NCBI GenBank assembly: GCA_038106445.1
Contig: JAYODU010000004.1
Coordinates: forward strand, 1 to 64,000
Reading direction: 5' to 3'
Source of the DNA: Pseudemcibacter sp038106445
GTDB taxonomy: Bacteria > Pseudomonadota > Alphaproteobacteria > Sphingomonadales > Emcibacteraceae
Length of the DNA: 64,000 nt
Position 1 is the first letter of the stretch; every line of letters begins with the position of its first letter. This document shows, piece by piece, positions 17,360 through 26,263 of this stretch. Position numbers and translations under genes: made by a program. Below the pieces are notes generated by a model. It worked only from the letters and a program-made list of their open reading frames with translations, was not told the DNA's origin and made no database searches.

Positions 17360-18968
17360 CGCCTTCGTCCTCCGGTACGGTGGTACTTATATTCATATCA
17401 ATGAGTATTTCACGGGCGGAATTTGCACCCGGTGCCCCCATAACACCACCGCCCGGATGGTTTGATGAGCCGCTCATATACATTCCGTTTACCGGTCCGC
17501 GGTATTGGGCATATCCAGGGAATGGCCTGTTAAACATAAGCTGATTCAGGGATAATTCGCCCTGGAAAATATTTCCTTCGGTGAGACCGATTTCCCTGTC
17601 AATTACGGCACCGGAACGTACCTCGACATGTTCAATTAGGTCTTTTATATCAGGGCTGTATTTTGCAATATTATTGATAACACTATCGCCAAATTGTTTA
17701 AGAAGATCATCATTCCAGTCCTGCCCTTTTACTTTGGCGGGGCAATATTGCACGAATACTGACATAAAATGTTTTCCGGGAGGTGCCATGGTCGGATCTG
17801 TAAGCGTAGGAATAAGGATATCAAGATACGGACTTGTCGACCACATACCTTCTTTCCATTCATCATAGGCCCGTTCATAAGCTTCCATATTATCAACAAT
17901 ATGGAAATCCCCTTTTATAAGTTCGCTTCCTTTCGGCAACGCGGTAAATGTCGGCACGCCGCTCAATGCGATATTCAGTTTACCTGATGAACCCCGACTT
18001 TTATAACGTTTGGCAGCCTTTATAACTTTTTCACCTGCGTCTTTCGGATCCATCATGTCGAGAAATGTTTTCTTTGCGTCCACATTGGAAACGACCCTGT
18101 CCGCAAAAATTTCTTCACCACTTTGAAGACGGACACCCGTTACCTTGCCATTTTTCACCATGATCTGATCAACACCGGCATTGGTTCTGATTTCACCACC
18201 AAATTCCCTGACCGCACCGGCAAGCGCACCGGATACGGCACCCATACCACCGCGGGCAAATCCCCATGCACCAACGGCACCGTCCACATCACCCATATAA
18301 TGATGAAGAAGAACATAAGCCGTTCCCGGTGAATATGGACCAAGATTTGTGCCCACAACGGCCGATCCTGCCTTATGGGCTTTTATAAGGTCAGATTCGA
18401 AATACTGATCCATAAAATCACCAACACTTACAGTAAAGAACCGCATAAAATCATGAAGATCCCTTGGGCCAAGATCATAAAATTTTCTGGCAAGCCATCT
18501 TAATTCATCAAGATCACGAAATTTAAAACTTGTCGGGTCCGGCGGCGTACGAAGCAGCATTGGACGAATGAAGCGGCACCATTTCGCCATATCCGTATAA
18601 TAACGGTCATAGGCGTCAACATCGATCGGGCTATGGCGTTTAATTTCACGGCGCATAACTTCATGATCCCTGTAACTACCCAGATAATCACCGCTGTCTG
18701 TCAAGGTAAAACCACCATTATAGGTGACAACCTGAAGGCCGTGTTTTGCCAAATTCAAATGGCGGTATATTTCAGGTCTGAACAAACTGCATACATATGA
18801 ACAGTTAGAATATTTCCAGTCTTCATGAAGGTTACGGCTAACGGTTGCCCCACCGATATACTCATTTTTTTCAACCACCAGCACATCAAGGCCGGCCTTC
18901 GCGAGAAATGCTGCACTGGTTAGACCGTTATGACCTGATCCAATAACAATAACATCATATTTTTTCAT
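17352..18968 (-). CDS. Phytoene-desaturase-like FAD oxidoreductase (first of pair)
   Basis: A 538-residue paralogue of the next gene, with the FAD-binding motif GSGHNGLTSAAFLAKAG at residues 11-27, the ENGY-like VVEKNEYIGGATVS segment, and the C-terminal FAD contact MYMSGSSNHPGGGVMG. It is the first gene of the three-gene operon with the second flavoprotein and the GcvT-like enzyme. The operon is divergent from the TetR gene at 19159, which very likely controls it. The two flavoproteins are related throughout but differ in many positions, so they are old paralogues, not a recent duplication. Confidence 0.75.
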   Translation of the reverse strand: MKKYDVIVIGSGHNGLTSAAFLAKAGLDVLVVEKNEYIGGATVSRNLHEDWKYSNCSYVCSLFRPEIYRHLNLAKHGLQVVTYNGGFTLTDSGDYLGSYRDHEVMRREIKRHSPIDVDAYDRYYTDMAKWCRFIRPMLLRTPPDPTSFKFRDLDELRWLARKFYDLGPRDLHDFMRFFTVSVGDFMDQYFESDLIKAHKAGSAVVGTNLGPYSPGTAYVLLHHYMGDVDGAVGAWGFARGGMGAVSGALAGAVREFGGEIRTNAGVDQIMVKNGKVTGVRLQSGEEIFADRVVSNVDAKKTFLDMMDPKDAGEKVIKAAKRYKSRGSSGKLNIALSGVPTFTALPKGSELIKGDFHIVDNMEAYERAYDEWKEGMWSTSPYLDILIPTLTDPTMAPPGKHFMSVFVQYCPAKVKGQDWNDDLLKQFGDSVINNIAKYSPDIKDLIEHVEVRSGAVIDREIGLTEGNIFQGELSLNQLMFNRPFPGYAQYRGPVNGMYMSGSSNHPGGGVMGAPGANSAREILIDMNISTTVPEDEGDD

Positions 18969-19026
18969 CGTTTCGTTTCCTGATAAAGGTGCAATTCAGA
19001 AAGAATCAAGCCTTATTGATTGAAAA

Positions 19027-19055
19027 AATATGCCAATTTCCTTTAAAATTGTCCA
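19027..19055 (-). promoter_or_regulatory. Candidate sigma-70 promoter for the flavoprotein operon
   Basis: On the minus strand TGGACA (19050-19055) and CATATT (19027-19032) are 17 bp apart, upstream of the flavoprotein start at 18968. The spacing is ideal; both hexamers deviate from consensus. Confidence 0.4.
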
Positions 19056-19063
19056 GTTAAAAA

Positions 19064-19081
19064 TGAATGAATATTTATTCA
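19064..19081. promoter_or_regulatory. Candidate TetR-family operator
   Basis: TGAATGAATATTTATTCA is an 18-bp near-perfect palindrome, with 16 of 18 positions symmetric. It lies between the divergent flavoprotein and TetR genes, a few bases upstream of the proposed minus-strand promoter and about 24 bp upstream of the plus-strand one. Its size and symmetry suit a TetR-type dimer, so it could control both directions. Confidence 0.5.
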
Positions 19082-19104
19082 GTAAATCATAATAACTACA
19101 TATA

Positions 19105-19133
19105 TTGACATGTTTTTTTACATTTAATATATT
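19105..19133 (+). promoter_or_regulatory. Sigma-70 promoter for the TetR gene
   Basis: TTGACA (19105-19110), a 17-bp spacer and TATATT (19128-19133) give a near-consensus promoter ending 26 bp before the TetR ATG. Confidence 0.6.
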
Positions 19134-19158
19134 TTAATTATATAGGATTTTTACATTT

Positions 19159-19794
19159 ATGACGACATCCATCAAACCCCAGACAACAAGACGTTTTGCA
19201 AAAGCTGTCCGTCGGCGCCAGCTTATCGAAGCTGCCATTCAATCTATCGCAAAACGGGGGCTTGGGGATACTACGCTCGCCCATGTGTCGCAAACAGCCG
19301 GGCTGAGTCAGGGGATCGTCAATCTGCATTTTGAAAATAAAGAAAACCTACTTAATGAAACCCTGAAATATCTTCGGCTTGAATATGAAGAAAACTGGCG
19401 AGCCGCATTGGATAAAGCCCCCAACAAACCCGCCGCACAGGTAGCAGCATTACTGCGTTCAGATTATCACGTAAAAGTGGCTGACCAGAAAAAAATCGCC
19501 GTGTGGTTTGCTTTTTGGGGCGAAGCAAAATCACGCCCGGCTTACAAAAAAATCAGTCAGGAAAAAGTCGCCGGATATAATGAAATTCTTGAAACCATCC
19601 TTGAACAGCTGATTAAGGAAGGTGGTTATCCGGCAATGGATGTTGCCATCCTTACACAAGGGATCACCGCCATGGCAGACGGGTTATGGTTAAACCTTTT
19701 GATAAATGCAAAAGACTTCAAACGCAGTGATGCGGAGAATGTAATGATGCAGTATCTTCGCCACCTTTTTCCTAAACATAAAGGTGCCTTTTAA
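19159..19794 (+). CDS. TetR-family regulator (BetI-like)
   Basis: A 211-residue one-component regulator. The N-terminal helix-turn-helix is clear (RRQLIEAAIQSIAKRG, then TLAHVSQTAGLSQGIVNLHFENKENLL, roughly residues 18-62). The rest is a helical ligand-binding domain; the WFAFWGEAKSRP stretch resembles BetI, which senses choline and controls betaine genes. This is consistent with a methylated-amine type substrate for the divergent flavoprotein/GcvT operon, but it is only suggestive. It has its own near-consensus promoter and a palindromic operator candidate upstream. The 3' end overlaps the convergent peptidase gene by 4 bp. Confidence 0.85.
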   Translation: MTTSIKPQTTRRFAKAVRRRQLIEAAIQSIAKRGLGDTTLAHVSQTAGLSQGIVNLHFENKENLLNETLKYLRLEYEENWRAALDKAPNKPAAQVAALLRSDYHVKVADQKKIAVWFAFWGEAKSRPAYKKISQEKVAGYNEILETILEQLIKEGGYPAMDVAILTQGITAMADGLWLNLLINAKDFKRSDAENVMMQYLRHLFPKHKGAF

Positions 19795-20951
19795 TCGTTA
19801 AGACGATTATAGTCCTTCATCACCTTGCGAAGTTCATCATGATTAATGGCCTTAACGATACGTCCCTCATGACCAACCATATCTTCGGCAGCGACCAGTG
19901 CGTTGATGATGGCCTCCTCCGTTGCCTGAACGGTGCCAAGAAACAGCGAGCCCATTTCATCATTGCTTATCATTTTAACCGTCGTGGCTTCGCCACTTTG
20001 GGACGCATTTTCATTGGCCGTTGAAAACGCAATAAAAATATCACCGGAACCATTGCCGGCAAAACTTCCGTTGCGGGCAAGCCCCATTGCCGCCCGTCTG
20101 GCAAGCCGCTTCATTTGGTGGGGAAGTAGCGGCGCATCTGTTCCTACTACTATAATAATCGATCCAACATCACGGGAAGGTGCAAGCTCATCAGCATAGG
20201 CAACATCACGGGTAATATGTTTTCCGACCGGCACGCCGGCCACACGGAGCGTTTCCCGGGAACCATAATTTGCCTGCACCAGCACACCAACTGTAAATTC
20301 ACCATCGACCGTTGATACAATTCTTGATGATGTCCCGATACCGCATTTAAAGCCGTGGCAGATCATCCCCGTACCGCCACCAACATTTCCTTCCGCGACG
20401 GGCCCTGATTTGGCCTTGGCCAGCGCCGCGTGGGCATGTTCGGTTTTTACATGAAAACCATTGATATCATTAAGATACCCGTCCCATGTTTCGGCAATTA
20501 CCGGAAGAGACCACCAGAAACCGCTTGAATCAGCTTCACCCGCCTCAACACGCCAACGGATCGTTGCATCATGAACCGCCCCCACACTATGGGTATTGGT
20601 AATCATCACCGGCCCTTCGAGCATACCGGATTCTTCAAGCCAGTGTGTACCAGTCATTTCACCGTTTCCATTTAGTGAAAAGTACGCACCAAATGATGGT
20701 TTAATATTACTTTCCAGACCCCGTGGCAGAATGGCCGTTACCCCGGTGCGAACTGCACCATTTCCATCAAGATCACGGATTATGGTCTCGTGCCCTACGG
20801 TTACGCCCTTAACATCTGTAATCGCGTTAAGCGGGCCCGGTGTTCCTTCAAACGGAATACCAAGATCACGTGCACGGACAGAATTATCCTGTGCTGATGA
20901 TAATAATGGAATCCATATTAATGTTATGACCAAAGCAATTAAGCGTTTCAT
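19791..20951 (-). CDS. P1-family (DmpA/BapA-type) self-processing aminopeptidase, exported
   Basis: A 386-residue N-terminal-nucleophile peptidase of family S58. These proteins cut themselves before a Ser, giving two chains, and release D- or beta-amino acids or Ala from short peptides and amides. The cleavage point is visible at Gly263-Ser264 (DVGSIIIVV), and Ser264 would be the nucleophile. Other conserved parts are the NTHSVGAVHDA and GNVGGGTGM segments. A Sec signal peptide (to about residue 20) places it in the periplasm. It is 18 bp downstream of the BKACE gene on the same strand, so they are probably one operon. A beta-aminopeptidase activity would fit a beta-amino/beta-keto acid theme. 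Confidence 0.82.
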   Translation of the reverse strand: MKRLIALVITLIWIPLLSSAQDNSVRARDLGIPFEGTPGPLNAITDVKGVTVGHETIIRDLDGNGAVRTGVTAILPRGLESNIKPSFGAYFSLNGNGEMTGTHWLEESGMLEGPVMITNTHSVGAVHDATIRWRVEAGEADSSGFWWSLPVIAETWDGYLNDINGFHVKTEHAHAALAKAKSGPVAEGNVGGGTGMICHGFKCGIGTSSRIVSTVDGEFTVGVLVQANYGSRETLRVAGVPVGKHITRDVAYADELAPSRDVGSIIIVVGTDAPLLPHQMKRLARRAAMGLARNGSFAGNGSGDIFIAFSTANENASQSGEATTVKMISNDEMGSLFLGTVQATEEAIINALVAAEDMVGHEGRIVKAINHDELRKVMKDYNRLND

Positions 20952-20969
20952 GATCCTGCCTCCTGGTCT

Positions 20970-21908
20970 TTATTGATATCTGTTGACCTTGTCTCTGCCT
21001 TTTAATTGAAGCCTTTCTCTGGTTTCTTCGGGTGTCGCAACACCGTATCCAAGTGCTTCAATGATTTCGCGGATTTTTTTAACCTGCTCTGCGTTACTGG
21101 TTGCAAGCTTTCCGGGCGGCACGGTTAAGCTGTCCTCAAGCCCGACACGCACATTTCCCCCTAAAATAACGGCCATCGTCGCGAGCGGCATTTGATGTCG
21201 CCCGGCTGCAAGAACTGAAAACTGATAATTTTTAGCACCAAGCAATCTGTCTGCGGCTGCTTTCATACTCATTAAATTTTCTGCACTGGCCCCTATCCCG
21301 CCCATAACACCAAGCACAAATTGAACATACATCGGTGCCTTTACAAGTCCCTGCCTGAAGTAAAAAGCCAATGTTTCAATATGGCCCATATCGTAACATT
21401 CAAATTCAAATTTTGATCCGCCCTTTTCACCAAGATCCGACAGGATCATTTCAATATCTTCATAGGTATTTTTAAAGGTCGTGTGCTTTGTTGCATCAAG
21501 TAGTGCCGGTTCCCAATCATATTTCCAGTTTTCATATTTACGTTTTAATGTGAATATTCCGAAATTCATCGATCCCAAGTTAAGGCTGCACATTTCCGGG
21601 CTTATATGACGGGCGGGTGCAAGCCTTTCATCAAGACCCATAAGCGAACTTCCGCCCGTCGATATATTAAGAACCGCATCACAAGCCTGGTCGATCTGCG
21701 GGATAAAATTCATAAAATCTTCAACTTTGGCACTGGGTCTTCCATTTTCCGGATCACGTGCATGAAGATGGATAATCGATGCCCCTGCTTCAGCCGCGTC
21801 AATTGATGCACTTGCAATTTCCGGCCCTGTCACCGGAATATGGGGCGACATAGTGGGAGTATATATTGAACCCGTCACCGCACATGTAATGATAACATTT
21901 TGCCCCAT
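20970..21908 (-). CDS. BKACE family beta-keto acid cleavage enzyme (DUF849)
   Basis: A 312-residue zinc enzyme of the Kce/BKACE family, which condenses a beta-keto acid with acetyl-CoA and splits it to acetoacetate and a new CoA ester. The zinc motif HLHARD is at residues 47-52 and the GLEDS segment with a catalytic Glu is in the C-terminal half. The family's founder acts on 3-keto-5-aminohexanoate in lysine fermentation, but members use many beta-keto acids. The other lysine fermentation genes (kamDE, kdd, kal) are absent here. The divergent neighbour, 100 bp away, is a class III transaminase that could make the keto acid. Substrate unassigned. Confidence 0.85.
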   Translation of the reverse strand: MGQNVIITCAVTGSIYTPTMSPHIPVTGPEIASASIDAAEAGASIIHLHARDPENGRPSAKVEDFMNFIPQIDQACDAVLNISTGGSSLMGLDERLAPARHISPEMCSLNLGSMNFGIFTLKRKYENWKYDWEPALLDATKHTTFKNTYEDIEMILSDLGEKGGSKFEFECYDMGHIETLAFYFRQGLVKAPMYVQFVLGVMGGIGASAENLMSMKAAADRLLGAKNYQFSVLAAGRHQMPLATMAVILGGNVRVGLEDSLTVPPGKLATSNAEQVKKIREIIEALGYGVATPEETRERLQLKGRDKVNRYQ

Positions 21909-22008
21909 TTTAATTCACCCCTTCGGAATAGCTTGCCAATTTATTTTACTGGAGTAACATTTGATACAATAATGACTTAAAAATCAAACAGAGAATTTGA
22001 AATAAACC

Positions 22009-23349
22009 ATGCAACAATCTCATCTTTTTTATCAGACCAGAACAAGACGGCCACTGCTTGATCGTGCAGAAGGCATTTATATGTGGGATGTTAATGGCAA
22101 GCGTTACATCGACGGATCCAGCGGTGCTATGGTTTCAAACATTGGCCATTCAAACCCAAATGTACTTGTCGCGATGAAAGTGCAGATGGAAAAGTCCACC
22201 TTCGGTTATCGCCTGCATTTTGAAAACGAACCCGCAGAAATGCTGGCTGCGCGTGTCGCTGAACTGTCACCCGAAGGTCATAATAAAGTGTTTTTTGTAT
22301 CCGGCGGGTCAGAGGCCGTGGAAAGCGCAATTAAGCTCGCGCGGCAATATGCCGTTACAAAAAATCAACCGGAACGATGGAAAGTCATCAGCCGAAGCCC
22401 TTCCTATCACGGATCAACCATGGGGGCTTTATCGCTTACAAATTACGAACCACTGAATGCACCATTCAAACCTCTCTACCCGGATATGCCAAAAATTCCG
22501 GCACCAACATGTTATCTGGACCGTGACAATCTTTCCGATCATGATAAAGGACTTAAATACGCCGATTTTCTTCGTGAAAAAATCATTGAAAGCGGACCGG
22601 AAACAATACTCGCTTTCATTATGGAACCTGTCGGCGGGGCATCCACAGGTGCACTTGTCGCACCGGACAGTTACTATCAGAGAATACGCGATATTTGCGA
22701 TGAATTCGGCATTTTTCTTATCTATGATGAAGTGATGACCGGCGTTGGAAGAACAGGCAAATTTCTTGCTGCGGAACATTGGAATATCAATCCGGATATC
22801 ATCGCAACATCAAAAGGGTTTGGTGCGGGTTATGTACCGCTCGGCGCGATGACGGCACGCGATTATATCGTGGATGCTGTTTTAGACGGTGGTGGTTTTC
22901 AACATGGTTATACCTACGCCGGAAACCCCATTGCCTGTGCTGCGGGTCTTGCCGTTATAAATGAAATTTACGAAAAAGACATGATGACCAATACGACATA
23001 CGTTGGTACAAAACTGATGGCTGGACTAAATCAGCTCAAGCAGCAATACCCATTTATTGGTGATATACGTGGCAAGGGACTGCTTACCGCTTTTGAACTT
23101 GTAAGTGATCGGGAAACAATGGAACCCCTGCCCGCGGATCTATCAATTTATAATCGTCTTGTGGATGTAGCCTATGATAAGGGGCTGATCATTTATTCCC
23201 GGCGCACGAGAAATGGTATCAAGGGTGATCATTTTCTGGTCTGCCCGCCAATGATTACAACGGAACAACAGATTAATGATATACTTGATATCATTAATGC
23301 AAGCCTTGATGTGCTGGCGCATGAATTTTCTTTGCCGAAGGATTTCTAA
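22009..23349 (+). CDS. Class III (omega-type) PLP aminotransferase
   Basis: A 446-residue class III aminotransferase, the group that includes beta-alanine:pyruvate, putrescine and diaminobutyrate transaminases. PLP-site features are present: SGGSEAVE near residue 98, SPSYHGST, the Asp of IYDEVMTGVGRTG, and the Schiff-base Lys in ATSKGFGAGYVPLGA. It leads a tight three-gene operon with the deacetylase-like and amidase genes (2-bp gap, then 1-bp overlap) and is divergent from the BKACE gene. The context suggests removal of an omega- or beta-amino group from a polyamine- or acyl-amine-derived substrate. The exact amine is not readable from sequence. Confidence 0.85.
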   Translation: MQQSHLFYQTRTRRPLLDRAEGIYMWDVNGKRYIDGSSGAMVSNIGHSNPNVLVAMKVQMEKSTFGYRLHFENEPAEMLAARVAELSPEGHNKVFFVSGGSEAVESAIKLARQYAVTKNQPERWKVISRSPSYHGSTMGALSLTNYEPLNAPFKPLYPDMPKIPAPTCYLDRDNLSDHDKGLKYADFLREKIIESGPETILAFIMEPVGGASTGALVAPDSYYQRIRDICDEFGIFLIYDEVMTGVGRTGKFLAAEHWNINPDIIATSKGFGAGYVPLGAMTARDYIVDAVLDGGGFQHGYTYAGNPIACAAGLAVINEIYEKDMMTNTTYVGTKLMAGLNQLKQQYPFIGDIRGKGLLTAFELVSDRETMEPLPADLSIYNRLVDVAYDKGLIIYSRRTRNGIKGDHFLVCPPMITTEQQINDILDIINASLDVLAHEFSLPKDF

Positions 23350-23351
23350 TT

Positions 23352-24392
23352 ATGACCCTGAAATGTGTAGTTAGCACCGAACATCAGCAAAAACATTACC
23401 CGGAAAATTTTCTTGTAAATGGCATCGCACAACCCAACCCGGAAAAACCGGTTCGTATCGACATGCTGCTTGATGGGGCAAAAAAAGCAGGTATGGAAAT
23501 TATTACACCGGTAAATTACGGCCTTGGACCAATATTACGCATTCATAATGAACGCTATATCGACTTTCTGGAATATGCATATAAAAGATGGTCTTATATT
23601 GATGGTGCCGCCGATGCTGTAACACCAAATATCCATCCGGTGGAACGAAATGGTGAATACCCCGCGTCGGTGGTCGCACAAGCCGGGTTTCATATGACTG
23701 ATGCATCCTGCCCTATATCTGCAGATACTTGGGAAAGTGCCCTTTGGAGCGCATGGAGCGCCGTTCATGCGGCAGAGATGATCTTAAACGGTGATAAGAC
23801 GGCCTACGCACTTTGCCGCCCGCCAGGTCATCATGCCAGTGCGGATATGGCGGGTGGGTTTTGCTATTTAAATAACAATGCCATTGCAACAGCACATTTG
23901 ATGCAGAAATATAAATCCATCGCCATACTGGATGTTGATCTTCACCACGGTAACGGCACCCAGAGCATATTTTATCATCGAAGTGATGTTCTAACCGTTT
24001 CAATCCATGCTGATCCAAGACGCTTTTATCCCTTTTTCTGGGGCTATGCCAGTGAAACTGGTGATGGTGCCGGTGCAGGTTATAATCTTAATTTCCCGCT
24101 TCCAAGAGGCAGCAATGACGAAGCATTTCTTGATGCACTGGATAGCGGACTTGAGCGCATAAAAGAATTTTCACCAGATGCACTGGTCATCGCACTGGGG
24201 CTTGACGCCTATGAAGGGGATCCCTTTGCTGGGCTAGCCATCACAACAAACGGATTTCACGAAATCGGAAACCGTATTGGTGCGGCGCTGGATATACCAA
24301 CCGTTATCATACAGGAAGGCGGCTACCCCTGTGATGAACTTGGAAGTAATCTTGCCGCCTTTATCAGTGGTTTTGAAAATCGGCTCATTTGA
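23352..24392 (+). CDS. Histone-deacetylase-superfamily amidohydrolase (acetylpolyamine amidohydrolase-like)
   Basis: A 346-residue zinc deacetylase of the class II HDAC/AcuC/AphA superfamily. The zinc and charge-relay motifs are intact: CRPPGHHAS with the tandem His, DVDLHHGNGTQ with the Asp and His zinc ligands, and a late ALGLDAYEGDP. The length and the extended N-terminal region resemble bacterial acetylpolyamine amidohydrolases (about 341 residues). It probably removes acetyl or similar acyl groups from an amine, giving the free amine for the transaminase encoded just upstream. The amidase gene overlaps its stop codon. Confidence 0.82.
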   Translation: MTLKCVVSTEHQQKHYPENFLVNGIAQPNPEKPVRIDMLLDGAKKAGMEIITPVNYGLGPILRIHNERYIDFLEYAYKRWSYIDGAADAVTPNIHPVERNGEYPASVVAQAGFHMTDASCPISADTWESALWSAWSAVHAAEMILNGDKTAYALCRPPGHHASADMAGGFCYLNNNAIATAHLMQKYKSIAILDVDLHHGNGTQSIFYHRSDVLTVSIHADPRRFYPFFWGYASETGDGAGAGYNLNFPLPRGSNDEAFLDALDSGLERIKEFSPDALVIALGLDAYEGDPFAGLAITTNGFHEIGNRIGAALDIPTVIIQEGGYPCDELGSNLAAFISGFENRLI

Positions 24393-25729
24393 TGTTGAGT
24401 ATTGAAAATACAATTGCACGGTTGCAAAAGGGCGAAATGAAAGCGGAAACACTGGTTCGCGACTGCTTTTTAAAAATCGGGGATGGATCAGGTCAGGGAC
24501 ATATAACTTTTACAACCGTTTTTAAAGACGAAGCCACCAATCAGGCAATTGAATATGACAAATTAAGGGCCGCAGGGAAAGCCACACCATCCTATGCCGG
24601 GGTACCAATTTCAGTTAAAGATTTATTTGATACTAAGGGGTACCCAACAACCGCCGGGTCAAAACTTTTAAAAAATGCTGACGCCGCAAAAAATGATGCA
24701 ACAATCATCAAACGATTAAAAGCAGCCGGTTTCATTATACTCGGCAAAACCAATATGACCGAATTTGCTTTTTCCGGTCTTGGCCTTAACCCTCATTATG
24801 GCACACCGCTGAACCCTTATGAACGAAAAACAGGGCGTATTCCGGGTGGTTCATCATCCGGCGCAGCCATTTCCGTAACAGACGGATTTGTAGCCGCCGG
24901 CATTGGAACCGATACGGGCGGCTCTTGTCGCATACCGGCAGCCCTATGTGGCATCGTCGGCTTCAAACCCAGTCAGAACCAAATTCCCCGTGATGGTACG
25001 TACCCCCTTTCCGAAAGCCTGGATTCCATTGGCCCTCTTGCCCCGACTGTTAAAAGCTGCGCCATTTTGGATGCTATCATGGCGGGTAAAAAACCAAGAC
25101 CATTTGATGAAGTTTCGCTACAGGGATTGAATTTTGCCATTATCACAAGCCCTACGCTTGATGGCCTTGATGATCATGTCGCGCGCACATTTGATGGCGT
25201 AAAATCACGTTTGACCGAGCTGGGTATTAAAATAACGGAAATTAAACTTTCCGAGCTTCATGAAATACCACACTTGAACAAGCATGGTGGCATCGCCGCC
25301 GCCGAAGCTTATATGTGGCATCGTGATCAACTTGAAACATCATTTGATCAATATGACCCACGCGTTGCTACCCGCATTATGAAATGGGTTGGTCAAAAAG
25401 AGCGGGATTATCAAAATCTTTTGGAAGCACGCCGCGCTGTCATTGAAGCTGTGAATATTAAAACAGCCGGGTATGATGCGATGATATGTCCAACTGTACC
25501 ATCAATTGCCCCGACGATAAGTTCACTTCAAGATGATGATGAATATTTGAAACAAAATATGCTAATGCTCAGGAACCCGTCCATATTTAATTTTCTGGAT
25601 CGTTGTTCGATTAGCATTCCTTGCCACACTAAAGGAACAGCCCCTGTGGGCTTAATGATCAGCGGGCAAAACGGTGATGACCGAAAAATATTATCTATTG
25701 CAGCCGCACTTGAATTTAAGCTAAGATAA
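24392..25729 (+). CDS. Amidase (amidase-signature family)
   Basis: A 445-residue amidase-signature serine hydrolase. The Ser-cisSer-Lys triad is visible: Lys in SVKDLFDTKG, and the glycine-serine-rich stretch GGSSSGAA, followed by GTDTGGSCRIPAA with the nucleophilic Ser. The ATG at 24392 overlaps the preceding stop codon by one base; a TTG 3 nt earlier is in frame but less likely. As the last gene of the transaminase-deacetylase operon it may hydrolyse an amide intermediate. It is not a GatA, since gatB and gatC are absent and the C-terminal region is short. Confidence 0.85.
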   Translation: MLSIENTIARLQKGEMKAETLVRDCFLKIGDGSGQGHITFTTVFKDEATNQAIEYDKLRAAGKATPSYAGVPISVKDLFDTKGYPTTAGSKLLKNADAAKNDATIIKRLKAAGFIILGKTNMTEFAFSGLGLNPHYGTPLNPYERKTGRIPGGSSSGAAISVTDGFVAAGIGTDTGGSCRIPAALCGIVGFKPSQNQIPRDGTYPLSESLDSIGPLAPTVKSCAILDAIMAGKKPRPFDEVSLQGLNFAIITSPTLDGLDDHVARTFDGVKSRLTELGIKITEIKLSELHEIPHLNKHGGIAAAEAYMWHRDQLETSFDQYDPRVATRIMKWVGQKERDYQNLLEARRAVIEAVNIKTAGYDAMICPTVPSIAPTISSLQDDDEYLKQNMLMLRNPSIFNFLDRCSISIPCHTKGTAPVGLMISGQNGDDRKILSIAAALEFKLR

Positions 25730-25772
25730 CAGCCGGGATGTAGGGTAATTGCAGGTTCCCGGGAGGGGAAGA

Positions 25773-26255
25773 ATGCTTAGAAATTAACTGATTACGACAT
25801 TAAGAATATTATTAAAAAATAAGCTGTTTACGGCCATAAATATTGGCGGTCTGACCATTGGATTAACGGCTTCATTTCTTATTATCCTGTTTGTGTTAAA
25901 TGAGCTTGGTTATGACCGATGGCTTCCTGAGTATGACAGAATATTCACCATTGAAACCGTTAGCACACCCCCTGATCGCGCACCCGCAGCTCTCGCCCGT
26001 TCAGCGGTTGAAATCCGGGCCGCAATGGAAAAGGACTTTGCTGAAATTGAAAGCTTTACACGTCTACACGCCGGATCAGCACCGATAAAGGTAGGAAACA
26101 CCCTTTTTCCGGAAAAAGCATTCCGAATTGACTTGGCCCCGCTGGTATTTATCAGTGCGGGTGCATCGGTTCTTATGATCGCATGGATCACTATCGCTGC
26201 ACAGGCCGCAAAGGTTGCAGTTAAGAACCCCATTTATGCGTTAAGACATGAATAG
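25773..26255 (+). pseudogene. Remnant of a MacB/FtsX-type ABC transporter permease
   Basis: A good ribosome binding site (GGGAGGGG) precedes ATG at 25773. The frame reads MLRN, then a TAA stop at 25785-25787, then continues as a typical permease N-terminus (LITTLRILLKNKLFTAINIGG and a TM helix). After about 110 residues it jumps straight to a C-terminal TM and tail (VKNPIYALRHE). Intact relatives are about 800 residues, so both a nonsense codon and a large internal deletion are present. A 120-residue piece can still be read from a GTG at 25893, but it should not work as a transporter. It is convergent with the symporter gene. Confidence 0.8.
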
Positions 26256-26263
26256 CGATAGAT

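Noticed and set aside
15788..18968. Carotenoid biosynthesis (crtI-like) genes
   Set aside because: No crtB, crtE or crtY is nearby and the genes overlap a GcvT-like gene; the similarity is at the level of the flavoprotein superfamily.
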